Assembly (NCBI GenBank): GCA_001584585.1
Contig: LSYV01000076.1
Coordinates: 203,738 to 267,737, forward strand
DNA length: 64,000 nucleotides
From: Gonium pectorale
Lineage: Eukaryota; Chlorophyta; Chlorophyceae; Chlamydomonadales; Volvocaceae
Direction: 5' to 3'
Positions 47,200 to 58,500 of the stretch are shown here, piece by piece (the first letter of the stretch is position 1; every line of letters starts with the position of its first letter). A program made the translations under genes and the position numbers. The notes beneath the pieces were generated by a model. It did no database searches, was not told the origin of the DNA, and was given only the letters and a program-made list of their open reading frames with translations.

Positions 47200-48133
47200 C
47201 GTCAGGATGTGTTGTCCACTACGTGTACACCGCGGATGCGTATGCAAGCGTGCGCGCTGCCGATGGAGCGCACCGCCCAGCAGCAGCGGCCTGGGCCAAT
47301 TAGAATCCAGGGAATTAAACGCATTGAGCAGCCACCGGAAAGTTGCTGTCAATCAGACCGGACATATACCTATGACAAGACTTCACATCGTACGGACTAA
47401 GGCCGTGCCGCCGCATTGCTGGGGGTCACGTTCCATGTATGATTCGCCGTCGTGTGAGCGGACGTGCGGAGATGCACTGGCTTTAGAATGGGGCGGGCGC
47501 AGGGAGTTGGACCGTAGTCACTGGCCCATGATTGCAAGCAACGTGCAACCTTACATGTTGGACGGCTCCGCCAACATGGCAGTCTAACCAACAGCCCGTG
47601 CTCGCTGTTGTTATCACCTTGCTGCTGGGACTCCCGCCACTATCACCGGGCACGTCCAAGCGGCAAACAGTATTCCTTCAAAACTTCATTGACCACCTGA
47701 TGATGAAATAACGAGCGTTCACTCTTTCCCGCGTCCAACTGAGCACGCACAGCGTGCCAACGAGGTTCACGAGCCACACACAAGCCGATAAGTCAAGGCC
47801 AAAGGGGCCGGTATGACAAAAAAAATTGGTTTTGTCCCGGATTCACAAAGGCACACGCACCGCACATCACTCACTCTCAAAAATTACGCAGAAGGGCACG
47901 TCATGTGTCCCGTGCAAAGGAATAGGTTCCCGGAACCATACCTACGACTAATTTATCACTATTCGTGCTCGATTACGCTTCTTACGCTTCTTAACGATGG
48001 TGACACATGCTAGTACCTATCAACTGGGGTATCCTATCTAGACTCGACAAACTCTTAGACATGCAGAACGATCACACCTCTCGCGCTCATGATGCTATTT
48101 AATCCAAAAAGGGACGGACTTCTCTCCCATGTC
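47200..48133. other. Convergent 3' intergenic region
   Basis: About 930 bases, AT-richer than the surroundings toward 47800-48100. A minus-strand TGTAA lies at 47551-47555 (about 580 bases past the ClpS-type stop). No coding signal. Confidence 0.4.
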
Positions 48134-49222
48134 TCATGCAACCGTGCTGTCGGGCTCGATGACGGTACGGCACCCGTACGTGTACAGCTGCTGGCGGTAG
48201 AACTCCGCATGCTCCTTCAGCGCGGTGGTGATGATGGCCATCCCCAGCTGCTTGCTGGTTTGGTAGCAGTTGCGCGCGTGGGCCTCGTCTGCGCTGGGCA
48301 CCACGGTGCAGATGGCACGCACCACAACCTTCTCCGTGTGCTTGTCGTTATCGACAAGCAGCACGCGGTAGTTGCCGCCGCCGGGCGGGCTCTGCTTGTC
48401 CTTGTCCACACTGCCGCCGTTGCGGCCCGAATCGGTGCTGGGCGTCCAGCCTGGGATGTTGAAGTCGCTTAGGTCAAAGCCGCCCAGCCGCTTGCTCACG
48501 TCCACGTCAGGGCGATCAATGACATTCCCTGCACAGGTTCGGGAGGGCCGGTGCACAAACCTCAGAAGCGCTGGGGGGAACTCAACGCCCTTTGAGAAGA
48601 GCATATAACTCCGGGTTGCCAGCCACCTGGAGGCGGTTGCTCTGGAGGTATCTACTCTGGGAACTCACGCTGAAGACAGTCCCCAGGAAACGGCCTTGAT
48701 AGGCGTGGGTCCCACGCTCCAGGGCAGCATAAACAGATCCAAGAAAACACAAAAGACCAGCGTCTAATTGGCATCTAAGGAAGAACGTGCATGCTTTCGG
48801 CGACCAAGTTGCGGTCTTGAAGCAACACCCATTTGGGGAAGGCGGGGCGAGGATAAGTCCCACCCGGCAAACACACACAACTTGTCGACATACGTCACGC
48901 GCTCATAAAACTCTTCAATGCAGGTGCAGCGCCGATCTTCGTGAGCAGCGACTCTAGAATTCTCCAACCACAGTAGGTTCAGCCACGTCGACTGTACATG
49001 AAATTCTAGACTGGGACGGAATATGTGCATCTTCACGCGGCTAACAGCCCCACACCGCTCAGGCGCGCGCACCAATCGGACATCTTCCGCCGCCGTCGAC
49101 TCACCTCCTCGCCCGCCGCCAAAGCGCGCCTCGACGACACGGGCAGTGCTGCGGCAGCGGCAGCTCCTAGACGCCCGCTTGCCGCTGGAGCAGACCACAG
49201 GAGCCTTCGAGAAGGCGAGCAT
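48134..49222 (-). CDS. Plastid ClpS-type adaptor
   Basis: Two exons join in frame (complement): 49105-49222 and 48134-48528; 170 residues. The N-terminal about 40 residues (MLAFSKAPVVCSSGKRASRS) are a chloroplast transit peptide. A linker of about 50 residues follows, then the ClpS core (about 93-165): YRVLLVDNDKHTEKVVVRAI, VVPSADEAHARNCYQTSKQL and KEHAEFYRQQLYTYGCRTVI, ending in EPDSTVA. ClpS proteins hand N-degron substrates to Clp protease. The residues that line the N-degron pocket in bacterial ClpS (NDD...T...M, and the His in the VHxxG helix) are not conserved here: DND-K-H-T-E, and Lys in the His position. This fits a divergent plastid/algal ClpS branch with changed or lost N-degron specificity. 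Confidence 0.88.
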
Positions 49223-49526
49223 GGTGCCGAGCTACGGTAGCGGTAATGCTCGTGTCTACGTATGTGGGCAGCGCCACAATGCACGTCCTCCTGCAGGCAT
49301 TGCTCTCCGTCCGGGCTTTCCCATGGCCGTGTTCCATTCGATCCACTTGATCCATTCGTACCGCACTCGCTCGCTTGGCTTTTTCCCCCTTCTGATATGA
49401 TTTATTGTGACATAAAGTTAGGCACATGATGGTGCAAACTGGTGAAAGTTGATGGGTCTTGTAGACAGCTGGTCGCCACCTCCTGGGCACTAGCGTGACT
49501 GTGTGCTCGCCTTGCAAGATGGAACA
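49223..49526. promoter_or_regulatory. Putative bidirectional promoter between ClpS-type and SFI1-like genes
   Basis: 304 bases between two divergent starts. An AT-rich stretch lies at about 49395-49420; no clear TATA motif. One short upstream ORF (ATG at 49519) precedes the chosen SFI1-like start. Confidence 0.3.
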
Positions 49527-52500
49527 ATGATGAAATGGGCTGCTGAGCCATCCAGGACCTCAGACGCTTCGCTCGCTGGCCTTTTTCCATCGTGTGGGCC
49601 CCTCGTGGTGAGGTGGCACGCAAGAGCAGGGTAGAGGAACACCCCTCAAGCCAATTCCCGCAAACCTGCGCAGGGGCCGCACGCATGGCTCCCAAACCCT
49701 GCGCTTCCCCAGTCGCGCTCCCCGCCGAGGAGCAAGGCGTCCGCCCGCAAGAGCGTGTCCTTCAGATTGCGCGCCCGGGGCCCAGGGGCAGCCTACAACT
49801 CCCCCTCATCTGACCAGGCCGACCGGCCCTCATCGACAGACCGCCCAGCGTCCGGGCCAAATGGGCCAGCGCGCGGGGATTTGCGCCTGGCTACGTCACC
49901 AGAAGAGGGTGGAGCTGTGGTCAGGCGCCTGTTCCGGGCGGTGCAGGGTTATCCCACATCCAGCGACGCGGAATGCGGCTCACCAGAGCCCCAGCCCCAT
50001 GCCTACCCCGGGCTGCAACCGCAGCCCCAGCTCGCGAGGGGTGGTCCCGAGGAGTGGCCAGGGCAGGAGGTTCTTCCAGAGCATCTCAGCGGCGTGGCGC
50101 AAGCGGGTGCCACAAATGCCCATGGCTCTCCCAGGCGAGCGGCAGGCAGTCCGCCCGTTGACGCGCTCGCTACGGCGCGTCTGCGCCTGGCGATGAGCTG
50201 CGCCAGCAGCGTTGCCGATGCGTCCAGCCAGCCCCCATACACACTTGCGGCCGGTGCGACAGGCAGGAGCGGAGTTTGGTCCCCCATCCGCTCCTGGCCT
50301 CATCAAGCTGCAGGGAGCGCGACCAGCGATGTCATGGCTGCACCGCAACCGCAGCTGCCGCTGCCGCCAGCAGTGACAGTAACCAACGGCCCCGCACAGC
50401 ACCCTGGAGCTGCGGGCCTGCCATTGCAGGGCCAGTTACGGCGCCCCCAGAACCGCTCGCCAACGCGGCCCGCCATCATCGGGGCCGCGGCGCCGTCAAG
50501 GCACCATGCGCTTCCGGCGCCGCCCTTGCACACCACTGGTCAGCATCAGCCAGCACCTGTCCATGTCCCACCGCCAGCATGGGCACAGAAGCGCCTAAGC
50601 TTTGAGCCCCCCGGAAGCTCTCGGCCAGAGACAGCCCCACCACATCACCCGGGGCAATCCCCGGCCCAGGCCATGCTGTACGTGCAGCCGTTGAAACGGA
50701 CCTCGGACCCTGGCCCCACTCCTGCAGCCCACTGCTCTCCGCCTGCAGCCGGGCAGGAGGAAGCCACCTTTGAGCAGGTGCACATGCTGCTGGCGTCAAT
50801 CCACTTGCCCCAGTTGGGAGAGGCCCAGGCGCAGCCTCCCGAGCGGCTGCCAGGCGCAGAGCAGGGTGCACTGACCCAAGAGCCGGGTGCCAGCGACGAC
50901 ACACTGGTCGCGGCGATCAAAGCCTTGAACGCCCTGCGATCTGCTGGTCTGGCTCTCTTCGGGGAGCGCGACAGCGGAGCGTCACCTTTGGCAACTGCGC
51001 CGCATACAGCGCGGGCGCATTCTCCGCAGCCGCGCCCCTCGAGCCGCAGCACTGCGCTCCGCTGGAGCTTTGACGATGCGCTGGCGCTCCGCAGCGTGGT
51101 CAGAAAGGCAGCAAGCGAGGGAGAGGAGGAACCTCACTTGCACGGCCGTCAGTCTGCAGGCGGCACCACCGACGATGCCCTTGAAACGGCGCTGCAATCC
51201 GCCCGCCGGGCGTGGCTGCGCTCTGTGGCGAGCGCGGTCACGCAGCGGCGCCAGGCGCTCGAGGAGGAGGTGCAGGGGGTGTGGCAGCAGCTGAGCGAGG
51301 CGCGACGAGAGCGCCGCTACGCAGAGGCCTACCTGCTGGGGGCGCGGCTGGGGGTCCCCCGAGCACGGCTTATGCGGCTGCACGCGCTGGTATGGCCCGG
51401 CGTGGCTCTCATCATGACTGGTTACTGCTGCCGGTGTACCATTAGGGTCAATGCGCGTACGTATGAGTTTTGTAGATCGCCTGATCCATGCGTATTGGCG
51501 TCGTGACCATCAATTCGCGTCCGTTAGCGCCCGTGTGCCCTTCCTCTCCTGATGCAGGCGTCTTCCGGCGCCTCGCCGGAAGCGACTGCGGCCATGCTTC
51601 AGCAGCTGGAGAAGCGTTTGCTGCTGAAGGCGGTGTTGCGGGCGCTGCGCCTGCAAGCCACCGCCCGCGCTGCTTTGCTGGACCTCCTGCAGTCGCGCCA
51701 CGAGAGCACCGGCCCTCTGGCGGCCGTTGCGTGGCGCTGTCTGCGGCGGGCTGCCGACGCCAGGACTGAGCTGCGCCGGCGGGTTCAGGCCGCTGCAAAC
51801 GCGAGGTGGGAATGCTCAGAAGGGAACGTTCATGTAGCACTGTCCGAAGCTGTTTCCGCCTCTGCCCCCGCACCTGCAGGCTGGACGTGCTCAAAGCTCG
51901 TGTGATGCGGGCGTGGAAGTCGTTCCTGCAGCGACAACGATTCCTTCGCCATGCTGAGGAGACGCTGCGTAGCGCCGCTGCCCGCCGCCGCTGCCGGCGC
52001 TGCCTACTTACCTGGCGTTCCATATGGCAGCGCTATGCCGATCTGCGTGGCATCGTCAGGGCATGCCGCACAGAGCGGCTACGCCGCTGCCTGCTGGCGT
52101 GGCGCGAAGCCGCGGCGCTGCTGGCGCATAGCGCGCGGCTTCTACAGCGCGCTGCTGCCTTTCACCGCACGCGGCTGTTGCTGGCTTCTCTGGCCCACTG
52201 GCGCTACCTGCACGTCGCCCGTGGGCTGTCGCGCATTTGGGAGGCGGCGCTACGGCGGCGGCGGGACCTGCAGCTAATGGGGCGTGCCATGCGCGTGTGG
52301 CACTTCTACGCGAGGCGCTGCAGGCAGCTGATCAGGCAGCTTGCCGGGCAAGCCGTTCTCACAGGTAAGAGCCGGCATACCGCCTCACTTTGGGCATGTT
52401 GGTCCCCTAAACAGACTTCACCTCGATGAGTACAGCGGGCTCTATCAGTCAAGTGCACACCGCTGTGCAACAGCAGCACGAAAGCATCGCTTTCGCGTTG

Positions 52501-55500
52501 GGTTGTAGCTCAAGTGTTGCTCAGAATTGCGTACTGCGGACTGCTTCATTAGACCCGTTACGTGTGCCCTTGCCAGGTGGAGTTGCCGCCGCTCCCGTGG
52601 ACGTCAACGTCCTACCAGAGCCCTTGCGCCTTGCGGCTGTCCCTGCTCTCATGGAGCGCCTGCTGTCGGCGGCGAGACAGGCCATGCTGTCTGTATCGGA
52701 CGAGCTCCTGCACCTCCGCACCTTCCTGCGCTTCCACACGCCTTCTGGGAAGCCCGCAGGCGCATCGGGAGGGCCGATCCCGAGGGCGTCGCCGCGCCTA
52801 CTGATTAGCGGGCAATGGCGCGCAAAGCGGCAGGTGCTGTTGCTTCTGGCGCAGCTGCGGCAGGTGGAGCGCACAGTGGCGGAGGTGGATTCCCAGCTGG
52901 AGCAGGCGGAACAGTGCGTGTTGGGCCTTGGGGCGTGCTTTGTTGTGCACGATGCAGTTCGCGCGGCGCATGGTCCGTGTTGCTGTGGACATTCACGCAG
53001 GACTGCCCTGACGGCTTAGAATGCGTTGGATCCCCAGCCACGGCGGTGGTCGCTGCCCGAGTGCCGATGCACCTGACGACTCCTCGTGCCGAGGAGTCCA
53101 CAGGCGGCTCCTCATGCACGCCCACCCCCGTGTCGGCCCGCAGTGACGGCCGAATGGAGCGCATCGGTATGCAGCAACTGGCGGACGAGCTGCAGCACCG
53201 TGCTCGCGCCGCTCGCCGCGCATTCGAGGCTGCCAGGGAGGACGAGCAGCGGCTACAGGCCGAAATGCAAGGCCTCGATCGGGTAGGCGGTAACCGCTAC
53301 GGCGCTGACAACTGGCGAATCTGTATTGACCCGAAGCCGCTCGTCCCGCTGGCACTTCCGCGTTTATGGCAGGAGGTGGAGGCGGTATCTGCCTACATTG
53401 ACCGTGCGGCCGCTGCGTCGGCGGCCGACGCCGATGCAGCGGAGGAGCGCATCGGGGCGGTCCAACGCGAGCTGCAGGAGGCGGAGGCGCGGCTCCAGCA
53501 AGCGCATGCTGTGACGAGGGAAGCAGCCACGCGGGAGCTGTACCTGCAGCAAGCCCACGCAGACCTGTACGCATCGTCAGAGGTGAGGGAGGAGGACGAG
53601 GGAAGGGCTTGGTGTGTCCTCAGCTATGCCCCGTTGGAGCGCCCCGCTTGAGCCTCCGTTGGTAGTCATTCCCCTCGGGAAACCGCCTGGAAGAACTCAG
53701 CATGCACGTTGTGACCGCCCGGAGCGGTTACTAGCAATGCCAAGCGGCTATGAGCGCCTCTGGCCACCATCTGCAACACCGTCGCGCCAATGCCGACTGC
53801 AGACTGCGCTCACGGCGCTGCAGCAGCCGGACCCGGCCGTCGAAGCCGCGCAAGGGGCGGAGCGCCAGGGCCGCGAGCGGCTGCTGGCGGCGCAGCGCCG
53901 CCTGTCGGAGGCGCTGCAGCTCAAGGCGGCGCTCATGGCGCACCTGCACGAGACGCAGGCGGCGGCAGCTACCTGCCCGCGCTACGCCGCGCAGCGGCAC
54001 GCGCTGCGGGTGTCGGAGGCGCAGCAGAAGGCCGTGGAGGCGGCCAAGCTGGTGTCGATGGCGGAGCTGGAGGTGCGTGAGATGCTGCCATGCGCTAGGG
54101 GCCGGCGGGACCCTACCAGGATTTCCAGCACTGCAGGGACGGATTGATTGGCGTTAGAAACCGGCCTCAATGCAGTCTGCTATGCAAGCGTGCTAATTAC
54201 CGTACATTACGGTACCTCGGGACCCGCTTGAGAAGATCAGCGGAGGAGTCGCCCAGAGAACGGCTCTGAACGCATCCGTACTCCTGTCCCCACAGGTGCA
54301 AGAACTCCTGGCCAGTATCGAGCCGCTTTCCCGCACAGCACGGGAGGCTGAGGAGGCCGCCAAACAGGCGCACGAAGCCGCTTTACAAGCAGCCGGCCAG
54401 CTGGCTGCCTCAGCGGACCAGGCCGTCGCTGCTGCCCGCGAGGCCGCTGATGCCGCCGAGGCCGAGGAATGGGCGCGCCAGGCCGTGGGGGCCTTGCAGG
54501 CACGGCTAGCTGCGCTGCAGCTGGGGCAAGAGAGCGAATCGTCGGCGCGCGGCGGCGACGCGCATGAGAAGGAACGGGAGGACCAGGAAGCGGTCCTCCT
54601 GGAGCCGCTTCGGGTGCGTCGGCGGCAGCTCGAGTCAGAGCTGGAGGCATGTCGCATGCGGGGCGAGGCGGCCCGTCAGGAGCTGCTCCAGGCACCTGCG
54701 GAGGCGGCAGCGGTAAGCGGCCCTTGGACAGCACAGTTTCCTGGGAGTACATTGTCGGGGCCTGTCCACACGTAGCCAGTGCCCTGTCCTGAGAATACCG
54801 TACGCCTGTCTGCCGTTTTGGCTCGTTGCGCCGACCTGTTGATCGCCATCACCGTCCCGCAGCTCTCTCATCAGGTGGAGGCAGCGGAGGTGTTGTACCG
54901 CGCCACGCTTTTGCGGCTTCAACCCACGCGCCTGAAGCTCGAGCAGTCGACGCTGCAGCTGCGCGGCCGACTGGAGGCCTACCCATCGGTCCTGGTGCAG
55001 CAGCTACGGGCGCTGGTGGAGCTACACGGCATGGAAGCCTCCCAGGTGCGCACAGGGCACGGACGGTGTGGCAGCTGGCCCGCTGATGAAAGGTCCTGAC
55101 ATCATTGGGCCAGACCTTGTGCCCACTACGAATGGGCGAATGCCTAGCACGTTGACTGCACCCAACGGCAAATGCTCCTATTGTGCACATTCTCGATGTT
55201 CCATAACGTGCGCTACGCAACCTCATGATGCAGTGTACATCTTGTTTTCTGTGCCCTTGGAGGCAGGATGCTCATGGCAACTGGTCGGTCCTGAACATGC
55301 CTCCCGAGTGGGAGAGCGTGCTGCGCCCTGGCCGCCTTGCAGCTGCCGGCGCCATGGACGACGGATCCTCCTCCTCCTCACCCTCCAGCGACGGCAGCAG
55401 CGGGGACGACGACCCCGCGGCTCCTAGCCAGCAGGCATTTCCCGGCGCTCCGGCCCCTCTGCACTCCCCGACAAGCCCACGGTCAGAGCCTTCCGATGGC

Positions 55501-58500
55501 CGCAGTGCTGCGAGCGAGCGGCAGTCCGCGCATCCCCATGAGCCGTTGCTTCGCCGCAGGCTCGCCGGCGAGGGCGCGGCGCCGGCCGGGGCCGTGAGCT
55601 CCCCTGCCTACAACCTTAGCAGCATGTCAGCCGCCCAGCTGGCACGCCTGGCGCGCTCCGCCCTGGGCTCGGCCGGCATGAGGACAGTGGAGGCCAGGCT
55701 TGATGCCAACACCGTCCGGAGCGCCCGGCGCGGGGACGGCTTCACCGCCGCGGCCAACGTCTCGTCTACTGCCAGCAGTGGCGAGCCACCTGAAGGTGCT
55801 TCTGCGCCCCTGCGGCAGCAGCTGTCAGGGAGCCAGGACGCCTCGCCGGACCGGCAGACATCGCCGCCCCTCAAGCCTCGTACGGAGGACGCTGCGTCAA
55901 CAAGCAGCAGCCCCGCGTGCACCGCAGCGTCTGCGGCGGGGTCGCCACCGCAATCGCACCTTGGCGGCGCCAAGCGCCACGCGTCGCCAGCCGGGCCCAG
56001 CTCGCCGGCGAGACCGGAAGCCGGGGCTCTGCGCGTGCCAGAGAAGAGGACCGGCTACCCGTCGCCATCACGCCGCGGTGCGCTGTCGGCACAAGGAGGT
56101 GGCGGGAGCAGCCCCGGCTCGTCGCCGTCCTTACAGCGGCAGCGTAAGCGGGTGGCCCGCGGGGACACACTGTCCCAAGGGCTTGCCAGAGCCGCCGGCA
56201 CTGGGCCACAGGCGGCAACCGTGCCCGCGGCCCTGTTCGCGGCTGGCGCCGTGCCCGTGGTGGATCGGCCCTGGAGTAATCCTGCGGACCAGGCAGCGCC
56301 AACCCAACAGACAGCTCCTACTGCGCCCGAGGTGCTGCCGACCCGCAGCCCGACCAGCCTGTTCGCAAGGGTGGTGGGGACGGTGGCTCGGCGGCTCAGC
56401 GACAGCTGGTCGGACAGTAGCCACGAAGACAATGGCGGTGCCTCCGATGATGACCCTGGCACCGACGATGGTGATGCCGCGTGTGAAGCCCGCGGCTCCA
56501 AACACATGCCAGGTGCCGCCGCCGGGGCCACACCACCCAGTGACGATGGTGGCCCCCAGTCGCCAAGTGCGCCAACCAGTCCACCGCTGCCGCCGAGTCC
56601 ACCGCGCATAAGAGCGCCGCCGGCCTTGAAGCTCCGGGTTCCCCATCCACCTCCCTATCCTCCGGGTCCGCAACCACGGTACCCCGAGCCGCCGAGTCCG
56701 CACACAGGCATGGCAGCACCCGCAGACTCAGGCGCGAGCGGCCTGCAGTACCGCGCTCCCGCCTTAGGCCCCGCACTACCGCCCGAGCAGTCTCCGCAGC
56801 CCAGGCCGGGTGCAGGGGATCATGCGCCACGGCAAGCACATGCAGACGGCGCCGCAGCGCGGTCACCCGGCGGAGCGTGCAGCCCAACAGTGGAGGCCGC
56901 CGGGCACCTGGATGCCGCGTACAGGCGTAACACCCTCCCGCTGCCAGCTTCACCACCCGCGGAGGAGGGTCCAAATGACAGCGTTGGATTGTTTCCAGCA
57001 CACGCGCATCCCGTCGGGCGTGAGCCTTTAAACTGTGAAGCGCTCACCGCGACTACAGCCGGAGGCGCCCACGCGACGCGTCTAACTGCGCCCGACCGCC
57101 GCGTGGCTGTGCGGGACCTAAACGACGCGGCCTGCCTGTTCTACCTTCGGAGGCTGTGCAGACGCACCGTCAACGTGGGTCATTACTCCTGGTTTGCTTG
57201 TGAGCTTCCGCACGTGGGCGTGTGCAAGAAGCGCAGCCGTGCATAGCAGAGCAGCCAGCCTGCCAAGTCAAGGGTCTGCTTACTTACCATGGTAGCAGGC
57301 CTTTAGATCTCATAGGCCTCAAAGAAATCCGCGCTGACCCCACCTGGCTGTTTTGCCCTTCTTGCTCAATAGGCGCTGTACGAGTACGCCGCTCGCCTTG
57401 CCACGCTGGCGGCGTGCGTGCGGCGTGTTGCCAATGAGTGCCGCCTGCGGTGGGCGCTCTCCCAGTGGCGGCACAGCGTGGAGTGGCCGCTAGCACTGGC
57501 GCAGGATGCTTCTGACGCCCGTGCCCGTCTCCGCTGCTTCATGCGGTGGCGTCTGTTTCTGCAGCGCTGCCGACGGCGGGCGCTGCTGACTTTGGTGGTC
57601 GCTGAACGGCGCAGAGCGCGGGTGCTTCACGACTGCTTGCGTGGCTGGGCGGCATGGCGGGTGGTACAAGTAAGGGTACTGTTGTGCTGGCTGGGCGGCA
57701 TGGCGGGTGGTACAAGTAAGGGCATTGTTGCGCTGTAAGAATAACGCGAAGGTGCTGCCGTCTGATAAAGACCGTCAAACCGTCCTGGCCCCCTAACGGC
57801 ACTGACTTTTCACACATGTTCTGGGAGCATGTCTTTCAGACCCTTCTAGGATCGCCTTGATGGAAAATGCTGAGCTAAGAGTGAAGCGAACAATGAAACG
57901 GCGGTGCCCATGTTGTTTGCAGATCGAGAAGCGGCGCGTGCGTGCCTGCGCTCAGCGCCAGTCGCTGCGGTGGCTCTTGCGGCGGTGGCAGCTCGGCGTT
58001 TGCGTTATGGCAGAGGCGCGCCGGCGGGCAGCCATTGCAGACAACATGTGAGTGCTGTAGCCCATTCCCATCCTTGGTAAACGATCTCCTGCTTGCATTG
58101 ATCGGCGTACAGGTGCCACTCAAAACTTGTCTGCACTCACCCATTTGTAGCACCACGTGTGCAAACGGACAGGTCCTCGCACAGCTTGCTGAAGCGGTGC
58201 CTGCGCCACTGGCGGCACGTGCTGCGCGCTCGTCGGCTGCTGCAACGCGTCTTCAGCACAGCGGAGGCTCTTTGGGACGAGTACGCCGACACCCTGACCA
58301 TGTACGGAATCTGGAGGGATGCGTGTGCCGGGCTTTAGGCGGGGGCGCACTGGCATTTGCTGGTGGTTTGAGTTGATTCCGTTGTGCTTGGTGAGATGCT
58401 TCTGTTCGGGGAAGGCGGCCGGTGGCCTGGCGTTGACGTGTGGCCAGTGTGAGGAGGCGCCAGGAATTTGCTGTGGCCAGTGATGTGTGCGGCAGCAGCC

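Noticed and set aside
53283..53372. 90-base in-frame segment flanked by GT and AG
   Set aside because: Not fully rejected: I treated it as an intron because its sides match coiled-coil sequence better, but retention would also keep the frame.
55700..56611. Plus-strand 303-residue frame inside the large SFI1-like exon
   Set aside because: It is an Arg/Pro-rich shifted frame of exon 11; the other frame joins in phase at both ends.
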